A stretch of DNA of 64,000 nucleotides, taken from NCBI GenBank assembly GCA_963718355.1, contig CAVQZA010000012.1, positions 77,429 to 141,428 on the forward strand, written 5' to 3'. A model generated the notes under the pieces. That model was given only the letters and a program-made list of their open reading frames with translations, ran no database searches and was not told the origin of the DNA. The translations under genes were made by a program, and so were the position numbers. Origin of the DNA: CAVQZA01 sp963718355. Lineage in GTDB: Bacteria; Actinomycetota; Thermoleophilia; Gaiellales; Gaiellaceae. This document shows positions 31,029 through 39,322 of this stretch, piece after piece (the first letter of the stretch is position 1; the number at the start of each line of letters is the position of its first letter).

Positions 31029-31913
31029 ATGCACACGCTGATCCGACGAGAGGACATCGAGCTCGTGCCGGCGCTGGCCGAGCACAGCTCCGGCCTGACG
31101 CGGGCGCTGCTGATCGGCGGGCACACAGGCTCGACGCACACCGGCCTCACGCTGGTCGAGCTGACGGACGGTCACGTCGAGGCCCACGTCCACTCGTTCG
31201 AGTCGAGCTTTTACGTGCTCGACGGCGAGCCGACGCTGTACCTCGAGGACGCGGGCGTCCGGCTCGTATCGGGAGCATGCGGCGCGATCCCTGTCGGCCT
31301 CCGCCATGCGTGGCGCGCCGACGCGACGGCGCGCTGGATCGAGATGCTCTCTCCCAAGCCGCGCCAGCCCGGTGAGCCGCCGGACACCTTCTTCGTCGGG
31401 CCGGCGCCCGAGACCGAGCCGGTCCCCCTCGACGTGCGCGACCCGCGCAACCGCCACCTCTTCCGCCTTACCCCGAGCGACATGGACCTCGACCGACTGA
31501 AGGTCGGCGCGTCGGTCGACCAGCCCACCGTCTCGGCGAGCATGGCCACGGCCGCGCTCGCCTACAGCGGCATTACCGTGAAGATGCTCGTCGACAAGCG
31601 GCTCGACGCGCAGCTCCAGACGATGTTCATGGTCCACTACGAGCCGGGCGCGGTCGCCCATCCGCACGACCATCCGTTCGAGGAGTCGTACGTGATGCTC
31701 GAAGGCGAGGTCGAGGTGGTCGCCGACGGAGCCCGCTACACGCTGCGACCGGGCGACGTGTTCTGGACCGGCGTCGGCTGCATCCATGCGTTCTACGAGA
31801 CGGCGGGCGACACCGTGCTCTGGCTCGAGACCTCGGCGCCCGGCCCGCCCGATCGCCACTCCTACCGGTTCGAGCGCGACTGGGCCTACCTCGAGGCGCA
31901 GCTCGGCGCTTGA
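31029..31913 (+). CDS. Bicupin protein
   Basis: 294 residues with two cupin domains: the first about 35-115 (AHVHSFESSFYVLDGEP), the second about 190-280 with a complete metal site HPHDHPFEESYVMLEGE plus GCIHAF. The layout recalls (S)-ureidoglycine aminohydrolase and other two-domain metal cupins. The first domain also has His/Glu but a less complete set. It is paired with an SDR-fold gene; the substrate is unknown. Confidence 0.82.
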   Translation: MHTLIRREDIELVPALAEHSSGLTRALLIGGHTGSTHTGLTLVELTDGHVEAHVHSFESSFYVLDGEPTLYLEDAGVRLVSGACGAIPVGLRHAWRADATARWIEMLSPKPRQPGEPPDTFFVGPAPETEPVPLDVRDPRNRHLFRLTPSDMDLDRLKVGASVDQPTVSASMATAALAYSGITVKMLVDKRLDAQLQTMFMVHYEPGAVAHPHDHPFEESYVMLEGEVEVVADGARYTLRPGDVFWTGVGCIHAFYETAGDTVLWLETSAPGPPDRHSYRFERDWAYLEAQLGA

Positions 31914-32032
31914 GACTCGGCGGGCCGTGCCTGGGTCAGGCGCCCGACCAGCAGCGCCCTGAGGAGTGAACGGTGCGCTGAGCGACGGGCTGTCGTTCGC
32001 GCCAGCGCAGGCGGCACGAAGACGAACGCGGC

Positions 32033-32076
32033 GGTGCCGGTCCCGCTGACGCGTTAGCAGCAGCAGGACCGGCACC
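32033..32076. terminator. Bidirectional hairpin terminator
   Basis: GGTGCCGGTCC (32033-32043) pairs with GGACCGGCACC (32066-32076), an 11-bp perfect stem between the bicupin gene and the converging small membrane protein gene. Confidence 0.65.
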
Positions 32077-32088
32077 AGCCTCGCGTGC

Positions 32089-32190
32089 CTAACCCGAGGT
32101 GACCGCGAGCAGGTGCGCGCCGGCGGCGAAACCGGCCGTGATCGCAGCGGTGATCAACGCCGCGAGAATCGGCAACATCAGCTTGCGCAT
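32089..32190 (-). CDS. 33-residue single-helix membrane peptide
   Basis: An ATG at 32190 lies behind GAGGAGGGATCC, one of the strongest Shine-Dalgarno sequences in the window. The product, MRKLMLPILAAL followed by a hydrophobic run to LLAVTSG, is one membrane helix with a basic start. No family is recognised. It is divergent from the quinone oxidoreductase gene. Confidence 0.55.
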   Translation of the reverse strand: MRKLMLPILAALITAAITAGFAAGAHLLAVTSG

Positions 32191-32332
32191 GTTCGGATCC
32201 CTCCTCTTGTCGGGCTCCCCAGAGGCCCGTTTCGCGCCGACCATAGCGCCGTGCAAGCGCCGTTTACCCCGCGGCGGAGACATCGACACAGGCCGTCCAC
32301 CAACCGGCAACAGTGTCGGTATCGTGCCGGTC

Positions 32333-33268
32333 GTGCGCGCAGTCGTCGTGACCCGAAGCGGCGGCCCCGAGGTGCTCGAAGTTCGGGACGAGCCCGAGCC
32401 GACGCCGGGCCCCGGGCAGCTCCTCGTCGAGGTCGAGGCGGTCGGCGTCAACTACCGCGACATCTACGAGCGCGAGGGCACCTACGGCGGCTCGCCGCCG
32501 ATGATCGCTGGGGCCGAGGGCTGCGGGACGGTCGTCGGTACCGGGCAACGCGTCGCCTGGGCAGCCGCTCCGGGCTCGTACGCCGAGCGGGTCGTCGTCG
32601 ACGAGGCGAACGCTGTCCCGGTGCCCGACGGCATCGCTCCCGAGATCGCCGCCGCAGCGCTGCTCCAGGGCATGACCGCGCACTATCTCGCCCGCTCGAC
32701 GCACACCATCGAGCCGGGTGACATTGCCGTCGTCCATGCCGCGGCGGGCGGCGTCGGCCTCCTGCTCACGCAGATCGTCAAGCTCCACGGCGGCACGGTG
32801 ATCGCCACGACCTCGAGCGAAGAGAAAGCAGGGCTCGCACGCGCGGCCGGCGCCGACCACGTGATCGGCTACGACGGCTTCGCCGACCAGGTGCGCGAGC
32901 TGACCGGCGGCGAGGGCGCCACGGTCGTCTACGACGGCATCGGCCAGGCGACGTTCTCCGAGAGCCTGAAGGCGCTTCGCCCGCGCGGACTGCTTGCGCT
33001 GTACGGCGCAGCGAGCGGCCAGCCGGCGCCGCTCACCGTGAGCGAGCTCCAGGCCGGCGGCTCACTCTTCCTCACGCGCCCGTCGCTCCCTCACTACACG
33101 CGCACGCGCGAGGAGCTGCTGCAGCGCGCGGGCGACATCTTCGCCTGGAACGCGGCGGGCAAGCTCGAGCTCCGGATCGGCGGGACCTACCCGCTCGAGC
33201 AGGCGCGCCAGGCCCAGGAGGATCTTGCAAGCCGCAAGACCACCGGCAAGCTGATCCTCCTCCCCTAG
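32333..33268 (+). CDS. Zinc-free NADPH:quinone oxidoreductase (MDR family)
   Basis: 311 residues from GTG 32333 (GTG 32324 possible), starting RAVVVTRSGGPEVLEV, the usual QOR beginning. GVNYRDIYEREG and the nucleotide-binding motif HAAAGGVGLLLTQ are present. No zinc-ligand cysteines are seen, as expected for QOR. It reduces quinones or alkenals with NADPH. It is monocistronic. Confidence 0.9.
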   Translation: MRAVVVTRSGGPEVLEVRDEPEPTPGPGQLLVEVEAVGVNYRDIYEREGTYGGSPPMIAGAEGCGTVVGTGQRVAWAAAPGSYAERVVVDEANAVPVPDGIAPEIAAAALLQGMTAHYLARSTHTIEPGDIAVVHAAAGGVGLLLTQIVKLHGGTVIATTSSEEKAGLARAAGADHVIGYDGFADQVRELTGGEGATVVYDGIGQATFSESLKALRPRGLLALYGAASGQPAPLTVSELQAGGSLFLTRPSLPHYTRTREELLQRAGDIFAWNAAGKLELRIGGTYPLEQARQAQEDLASRKTTGKLILLP

Positions 33269-33369
33269 CCCTTACACAGCACTTACCGAGCGCTTTCGCG
33301 GCCGTGACCGTGGGCGAACAGGCGCGTGGGACAACGGGTCGGTCACCACTTCGACCAGGGGGTCTCACC

Positions 33370-33810
33370 ATGAAGGCAAGGCTGATCGTTCTCGCAGCGG
33401 CCGCGATGCTCGTCGTCGCTGCAGCTGCTTCGGCGGCGCAGCTCGACGTGATCCGCGGCACTAACGGCCCGGACACGCTGAAGGGCACAGCGGGTGCCGA
33501 CGTGATTTACGCACGGGCGGGCAACGACGTCGTCCGCGGCGGCCAGGGCAACGACGTCATCTACGGCGGCCCCGGAGACGACGTGCTCTGGGCCGGCGCC
33601 GGAGCCGATGTCCAGTACGGCGGGCAGGGCAATGACGTCCTCCATGCGCTCGCGAACGACAACCAGCGCGACGTGCTCGACTGTGGCCCGGGCTGGGACG
33701 TCGCCTACGTGATCGCACACGATCCGGTCACGTTGCACGGCTGCGAGCAGGTGATCCGGCTCAGCTCGGATCAGGCCGCAGCGCTCGCCGCGGCGAACAG
33801 CGACAACTAG
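33370..33810 (+). CDS. Secreted RTX calcium-binding repeat protein
   Basis: 146 residues: a signal peptide (1-22), then about five GGxGxDx-type nonapeptides in two rows (YARAGNDVVRGGQGNDVIYG, then GGPGDDVLWAG, GGQGNDVLHAL). The tail has two cysteines (LDCGPG, LHGCEQ) that may form a disulfide. There is no enzyme domain. Such small parallel-beta-roll proteins occur in actinobacteria as secreted calcium-binding modules. Confidence 0.85.
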   Translation: MKARLIVLAAAAMLVVAAAASAAQLDVIRGTNGPDTLKGTAGADVIYARAGNDVVRGGQGNDVIYGGPGDDVLWAGAGADVQYGGQGNDVLHALANDNQRDVLDCGPGWDVAYVIAHDPVTLHGCEQVIRLSSDQAAALAAANSDN

Positions 33811-33821
33811 CCGCGCCTCGC

Positions 33822-34319
33822 CTAGCCGGTCGGCCTGATCAGCCGGCCGGCCGCGGCGACCTGGCCGAGCCCAACGTCGGCGAGCTTCGTCGGCGGGACT
33901 GCGCTGAGCGCCACGAGACGCATCCAGCGTCCCGACGGGCTCTTCACGCAGCGCCAGGCCTGCTGCTGGTAGCGATCGACCATCGGGTTGGTGGTCTGCG
34001 ACCAGTACACCTTGTTGCCGTCGAGCTGGAACGTCTTCTGCATCCCGTCGGCGCAGTTCGCCGTGAGGCGAGGCGTGACGACGAACTCGACATCCCAGTG
34101 CGAGCGGTTCGTGAACCAGACGCGCAGCTCGCCCGGCACGTACTGCCAGCGGACGTAGTGCCAGCCGGTCATCATCCGCGCAGGGGTGTAGCGCTCGATC
34201 CCGGCCTTCTTCGCGATCTGGCGCTCGACGGCCACCGGGACGGGCTGCCTGGTCATCGCCGAGGCTGCGGCGACGCCGGCGGTCAGCACGAGTAGCGATG
34301 CGAGGGCGAGGAGTCTCAC
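33822..34319 (-). CDS. Secreted protein of unknown function
   Basis: 165 residues from GTG 34319, which places a signal peptide (RLLALASLLVLTAGVAAASA) at the start; ATG 34376 would add 19 atypical residues. The mature part has many Trp/Tyr (TGWHYVRWQYVPGELRVWF) and two cysteines (ANCADG, WRCVKS). No family is recognised. It converges on the RTX gene. Confidence 0.65.
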   Translation of the reverse strand: MRLLALASLLVLTAGVAAASAMTRQPVPVAVERQIAKKAGIERYTPARMMTGWHYVRWQYVPGELRVWFTNRSHWDVEFVVTPRLTANCADGMQKTFQLDGNKVYWSQTTNPMVDRYQQQAWRCVKSPSGRWMRLVALSAVPPTKLADVGLGQVAAAGRLIRPTG

Positions 34320-34392
34320 ACCGTCGACGGTAGCCGTGCCGGGTAAACCCCGCGTTTCCCGCGCATGAAGATTCATTAAGTACAGTCAGCCG

Positions 34393-36789
34393 GTGGCGGT
34401 CGGGGCAGACAGAGGCGTGCAGGCGACGGCCGGCAGATCCAGACGCGGCTTCCGCGTCTACGCATCGCCTCCGGGCCAGCCGCGGTTCCGGCGGGCGACC
34501 GACATCCTGATGCTCGTGCCGGCCCTGCTGGGGCTGGCATTCCTGATCGTCGCCTACCCGCCTTCGGCGTTCGAGCGCTCGCTGCAGACGTTCCTCGCCA
34601 GCTTCCCGGACTGGCTCGGGCCGGTCTGGGGGTTCGTCTACGACCTGCTCGGGCTTTGGGCGCTCGCGCTCCTGATCGCGGCGGCGGTCGCCCGGCGGCG
34701 AGGGCTCGCCCTGGAGGAGCTGGGTGCGCTCGTGCTCGCCTCGGCGCTCGCGCTCGCCGCGAGCAGACTCGCGATCGGCTCGTGGCCCGGCCTCGGCGCC
34801 CTCGTGCCGGGCAACTCCGCCTCGCCCGCGTTTCCGGCCGTGCCGCTCGCCCAGGCCGTTGCGGTGATCCTCATTGCCGGACCGCACCTCGTCCGTCCAC
34901 TGCAGACGGCCGGACGCTGGATCGTCGCGCTCGGCTTCGCGGGCGCACTGCTGGACCAGCACGCGACGCCGAGCGGAACGCTCGCCGCCTACCTGCTCGC
35001 GCTCCTGGTCGCCGCGGTGGTCAGGCTCGCGTTCGGCACGTCAGCGGGACGGCCCGGGCTCGCCTCGGTCGCGGCCGCGCTGCGCGAGCTCGGCGTCTCC
35101 GCCAAGAGCCTAGTCGTCTCCGAGCGCCAGATCGCAGGCGTCTTCCTGGTCGAGGGGCGCGATCCCACGGGCCGGCAGCTGCTCGTCAAGGTCTACGGCC
35201 GTGACGCGTACGACACCCAGCTCGTCGCCAAGTTCTGGCGCACGCTCTGGTACCAGGACGACGGCGCGCCGCTGCGGCTCGGGCGCAGCCAGGCCGCCGA
35301 GCACGAGGCGTTCGTCACGCTCCTCGCCCGCAACGGCGGGGTGCGGACGCTCGAGGTCGTCACGGCCGGCGAGACCGTCGCCGGCGACGCGCTGCTCGTG
35401 CTCCGCGGCGAGGCGGAGACCTTCGAGACGTTCGTGCCCGATGACGAGGCGCTGCGCCGCAGCTGGGAGACGCTCGAACTGCTGGGCAAGGCCAACATCG
35501 CCCACCTCCAGATCGACCGCTCGAGCGTCGCACAGCTCGGCGACGGCATTGCCCTGGTCGACTTCGCCGGCGCGACGGTCGCACCGAGCAAGGATCAACT
35601 GGCGACCGACCGCGTCCAGCTCCTCGTCACGACCGCGACCGCGGCCGGGACCGAGCGCGCGGTCCGCGCCGCAGTGCAGGCGCTCGGCACCGCCGGCCTC
35701 GCGGCGCTGCTTCCCTACCTCCAGGCCGCGGCGCTGCGCACGCCGCTGCGGAAGGCGGTGAAGCTCGCGGGGATCGACATGGACGAGCTCCGAGCAGAGG
35801 TGGCCAGAGCGGCCGACGCCGAGCTCCCGGACCTGATCAAGCTTCGGCGCCTCACGTGGTGGACGGTGATCCAGGTCGCGCTGCTCGTGCTCGCGGCGAC
35901 CGCCGTGTTCAAAGCCGCGAGCAGCGTCGACTGGAGCGTCGTGCGCGAGGACATCGCCGACTCGGCCTGGGGCTGGCTTGCGGTGGGCTTTGTCTTCGCG
36001 CAGCTGCCGAGGCTCACGCAGGCCGCCTCGACGCTCGGCTCGATCGCGGCGAAGCTCCCGTTCGGCCCGGTCTACATGAAGGAGCTCACGACCTCGTACC
36101 TGAACCTCGCGATGCCCTCGAGCCTCGGCCGGCTGACCGTGAGCATCCGCTTCTTCCAGTGCCAGGGCCTGCCCGGCGCAGCGGCGGTCACAGCGGGGGC
36201 GATCGACTCGCTCGTGGGAACCGTCGTCCAGATCGTGCTGCTCGTGGTGCTGCTCGTCTTCTCGGAGGCGAGCCTCAACGTCGAGCTGAGCACGCCCGAG
36301 GCGAGGACGCTCCGCCTGCTCTGGATCCTCATCGGCCTCGGAGTCGTCGCGATCCTGACTGCAGTGCTCGTCGGCCGGATCCGGCGCGCGATCGTCGACC
36401 GCGTGCGCGCGTGGTGGCCGCAGATCCGCACGGCGGTCAGCGGCCTGCGCGCCTCGCACAAGCTCACGCTGCTCTTCGGCGGCAGCATCGCGACGGAGAT
36501 CCTCTTCGCGACCGCGCTCGGGCTGTTCGCGCGCGCGTTCGGTTACGACATCTCGCTGGTCGACCTGCTCGTGATCAACATGAGCGTCTCGCTGCTCGCC
36601 AGCTTCATCCCGGTACCCGGCGGCGTCGGCGTGGTCGAGTTCGGCCTCACGCTCGGGCTGACGGCGGCCGGAATGACGCAGGAAGCAGCCCTCGCGGCCG
36701 TGCTCATGTACCGGATCTCGACCTTCTACCTGCCGCCGGTGTGGGGCTTCTTCGCCATGCGCTGGCTGCAGCGGAACCGGTACCTCTGA
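34393..36789 (+). CDS. LPG-synthase-type (YbhN-like) membrane protein with embedded kinase-like domain
   Basis: 798 residues from GTG 34393. N-terminal membrane helices (about 35-215), a soluble domain (about 230-480) with kinase-like features (LLVKVYGRD with a Lys, IAHLQIDRSS, LVDFAGATV), then the LPG_synthase_TM/UPF0104 membrane domain (about 500-795) with ASFIPVPGGVGVVEFGL. UPF0104 proteins form the flippase part of lysylphosphatidylglycerol synthases or act in polysaccharide metabolism. The fused module suggests a phosphotransfer or lipid-linked role, which is inference. It overlaps the next gene by one base. Confidence 0.82.
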   Translation: MAVGADRGVQATAGRSRRGFRVYASPPGQPRFRRATDILMLVPALLGLAFLIVAYPPSAFERSLQTFLASFPDWLGPVWGFVYDLLGLWALALLIAAAVARRRGLALEELGALVLASALALAASRLAIGSWPGLGALVPGNSASPAFPAVPLAQAVAVILIAGPHLVRPLQTAGRWIVALGFAGALLDQHATPSGTLAAYLLALLVAAVVRLAFGTSAGRPGLASVAAALRELGVSAKSLVVSERQIAGVFLVEGRDPTGRQLLVKVYGRDAYDTQLVAKFWRTLWYQDDGAPLRLGRSQAAEHEAFVTLLARNGGVRTLEVVTAGETVAGDALLVLRGEAETFETFVPDDEALRRSWETLELLGKANIAHLQIDRSSVAQLGDGIALVDFAGATVAPSKDQLATDRVQLLVTTATAAGTERAVRAAVQALGTAGLAALLPYLQAAALRTPLRKAVKLAGIDMDELRAEVARAADAELPDLIKLRRLTWWTVIQVALLVLAATAVFKAASSVDWSVVREDIADSAWGWLAVGFVFAQLPRLTQAASTLGSIAAKLPFGPVYMKELTTSYLNLAMPSSLGRLTVSIRFFQCQGLPGAAAVTAGAIDSLVGTVVQIVLLVVLLVFSEASLNVELSTPEARTLRLLWILIGLGVVAILTAVLVGRIRRAIVDRVRAWWPQIRTAVSGLRASHKLTLLFGGSIATEILFATALGLFARAFGYDISLVDLLVINMSVSLLASFIPVPGGVGVVEFGLTLGLTAAGMTQEAALAAVLMYRISTFYLPPVWGFFAMRWLQRNRYL

Positions 36790-37643
36790 TGGGCCGCATC
36801 GACGAGCTGAAGGCCCGCGCGAAGGCCTACCAGGAGCGCGCCGAGCAGATGCGCCGCGAGCACGGCTCCGTCGACGCCGTCTACGTGATCGCCGACCGCG
36901 ACAGCGAGATCGGCGGCGGGCTGATGGCCGGCGCGCTCGCGTACCGGCTCTTCATCTGGCTGTTGCCGTTCGCGCTCGTCGTGGTCGGCGGGATCGGGAT
37001 CGCCGCCGCGGCCGACGAGTCGGCGACGAGCGCGACGCATGCGCTCGGGCTCGGCGGCATCGTCTCGACCTCGGTCGCGCAGGCCACCGCGAACGGCTCC
37101 TCGCGCTGGTACGCGCTCGCGATCGGGATCCCGCTCCTCCTCTACGCGACGCGGAGCCTGCTGAAAGCGCTGATCGTCGTGCACCGCCTGGTCTGGGGCG
37201 ACCTGCGGCGAACGGTGCCCAAGCCCACGGTCGTCGCCACCCTCTGGCTGCTCGCGTTCCTCGTTGCCTACTTCGCGATCCAGCAACTCGCACGCTGGGT
37301 CGGCATCTGGAGCGGGAGCTTCCTCCTCCGCCTCGTCACCGCGCTCGCCCTGCTCACGGTGTGGTGGGTCCTGGTCTCGCTCCGGGTGCCGCACCGCGAG
37401 GCCCGGCTGCTCGATCTCCTGCCCGGCGCGCTGCTGATGGCGGTCGGCCTGGACCTGATCTCGAACGTCGGCGTCTACTACATCACGCGGCGCCTCGAGT
37501 CGAGTCAGAGCACCTACGGCGCGCTCGGGGTCGCGGCGACGCTCCTGTTCGGGCTCTACCTGCTCAGCCGGCTGATCGTCGGCTCCGCCGTCCTCAACGC
37601 CACGATGTGGGAGCGGAGGGTAGAACACGACCGGCAGGGTTGA
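36789..37643 (+). CDS. YihY/BrkB-family membrane protein
   Basis: 284 residues from ATG 36789 (TGATG overlap). A cytoplasmic helical start (about 1-40), then six membrane helices in the YihY/BrkB pattern (GGLMAGALAYRLFIWLLPF; LLPGALLMAVGLDLISN; YGALGVAATLLFGLYLL). The function of the family is unsettled. Overlap with the LPG-synthase-like gene suggests a joint envelope role. Confidence 0.88.
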   Translation: MGRIDELKARAKAYQERAEQMRREHGSVDAVYVIADRDSEIGGGLMAGALAYRLFIWLLPFALVVVGGIGIAAAADESATSATHALGLGGIVSTSVAQATANGSSRWYALAIGIPLLLYATRSLLKALIVVHRLVWGDLRRTVPKPTVVATLWLLAFLVAYFAIQQLARWVGIWSGSFLLRLVTALALLTVWWVLVSLRVPHREARLLDLLPGALLMAVGLDLISNVGVYYITRRLESSQSTYGALGVAATLLFGLYLLSRLIVGSAVLNATMWERRVEHDRQG

Positions 37644-37657
37644 TACGGTCGCGCGCA

Positions 37658-39322
37658 GTGAGCGCTGGCGCCGCAGCCGCTGATCCGCAGAAGACGTTCC
37701 TCGAGCGGATGCTCGACGGAATCGAACGGGCGGGAAACAAGATGCCGGACCCGGCCATCCTGTTCCTCGTGCTCTGCGGCGCGGTGATCGTGATCTCGCA
37801 GATCCTGTTCTGGTTCAACGTCCAGGCGACCTACCAGGTCGTCAAGCCGCCGCCGGTGCCGACCGAGGAGACCTACTACGGCGGCTCGACCGAGCCGGCC
37901 GACGTCGGGCCGACGATACCCGAGCCGCCCAAGTCGTACGAGGTCAAGACCGAGACGGCGAAGGTCAAGGGTCTGCTCACCGGAGAGGGCGTCCGCTTCC
38001 TCTTCACCTCGTTCGTCTCGAACTTCAGGAACTTCTCGGCCGTCACGATCATGCTCGTGGTGATGATCGGCGTCGGGCTGGCGGAGGCGGCCGGGCTGAT
38101 AGCCAGCCTGATACGCAAGCTCGTCGGCGTGTCCTCACGGGGGACGCTGACATTCATCATCGTGCTGCTCGGCATCCTCTCGAGCGTCGCCTCCGACGCC
38201 GGCTACCTGGTGCTGATTCCTTTAGGAGCGGCAGCCTTCAAGAGCGTCGGCCGCAATCCGTTAGCCGGGATCGCGGCGGCCTTCGCGGGCGTCGCGGCGG
38301 GCTTCGGCGTCAACGTGCTGATCACCCCGCTCGACGGCGTGCTGACCGAGATCACGAACGACGCGGCCGGGATCTCCGGCGGAGCACACCACATCGACCT
38401 CGCGGCGAACCTCTACTTCGGGATCGGCTCGACGATCTTCGTCGCGTTCCTGCTGACCTTCATCAGCGCGCGCCTCGTCGAGAACCGGCTCGGGCCCTGG
38501 GATCCCGCCGATGCCGGCGACGGCTGGGCGATGGACGAGGAGGAGCAGGAGATCTCGCCGGAGGCCGACAAGAAGGGCCTGCGCTGGGCCGGGATCGCCG
38601 CCCTCGGCGTGGCCATCGTGATCGCGCTGCTGACGTTCCTCCCGAATGCGCCGCTGCGCGACCCGGTGACCGGGAAGATCATCGGCGACTCGCCGTTCAT
38701 GGACAGCCTGATCATCATCATCACGCTGTTCTTCTACGCGGCCGGCTATGCCTACGGTCGCGGGGCCGGGACGATCAAGGGCAGCGCCGACGTGCTCGCG
38801 ACGATCACGAAGTCATGGGCGGGCCTCGCGAGCCTGCTCTTCCTGTTCCTGCTGATCGCGCAGTTCATCGCGTACTTCAACTTCACCAACATCGCGCAGG
38901 TGGTGGCCGTGAAGCTCGGCGACTGGCTCGAGCGGGCCAACATCGGCGCTCTCTGGCTCCTGGTCGGCCTGATCTTCATCACGATCATCGTCGACCTGAT
39001 CATCCCCGCCGCGATCGCGAAGTGGGCGCTCCTCGCCCCGATCTTCATCCCGCTCTTCATCCGCCTCGGCGTCGCGCCGCAGACGGTGCTCGCCGCGTAC
39101 CGCGTCGGTGACTCGCCGGCCAACGTGATCACGCCGCTGATGGCGTACTTCCCGCTGATCGTCGTTTTTACGCAGCGCTACAAGAAGGAAGCCGGGATCG
39201 GCACCGTCGTCTCGCTGATGCTGCCGTACGTGTTCATCCTGACGATCGCGTGGACGCTGTTCTTCGCCGCCTGGTACCTGCTCGGGATCCCGCTCGGCCC
39301 GGGCTCGCCCGTCAAGCTTTAG
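37658..39322 (+). CDS. AbgT-family transporter
   Basis: 554 residues from GTG 37658. Many membrane helices with AbgT family motifs (SDAGYLVLIPLGAAAF, GVNVLITPLDGVLTEITND, YRVGDSPANVITPLMAYFP). The family imports p-aminobenzoyl-glutamate or exports folate-pathway antimetabolites. A convergent M20 peptidase gene overlaps its stop by four bases; AbgT genes commonly pair with M20 aminoacyl hydrolases, so uptake and cleavage of an N-acyl amino acid is likely. An extra periplasmic loop lies at about residues 60-105. Confidence 0.88.
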   Translation: MSAGAAAADPQKTFLERMLDGIERAGNKMPDPAILFLVLCGAVIVISQILFWFNVQATYQVVKPPPVPTEETYYGGSTEPADVGPTIPEPPKSYEVKTETAKVKGLLTGEGVRFLFTSFVSNFRNFSAVTIMLVVMIGVGLAEAAGLIASLIRKLVGVSSRGTLTFIIVLLGILSSVASDAGYLVLIPLGAAAFKSVGRNPLAGIAAAFAGVAAGFGVNVLITPLDGVLTEITNDAAGISGGAHHIDLAANLYFGIGSTIFVAFLLTFISARLVENRLGPWDPADAGDGWAMDEEEQEISPEADKKGLRWAGIAALGVAIVIALLTFLPNAPLRDPVTGKIIGDSPFMDSLIIIITLFFYAAGYAYGRGAGTIKGSADVLATITKSWAGLASLLFLFLLIAQFIAYFNFTNIAQVVAVKLGDWLERANIGALWLLVGLIFITIIVDLIIPAAIAKWALLAPIFIPLFIRLGVAPQTVLAAYRVGDSPANVITPLMAYFPLIVVFTQRYKKEAGIGTVVSLMLPYVFILTIAWTLFFAAWYLLGIPLGPGSPVKL

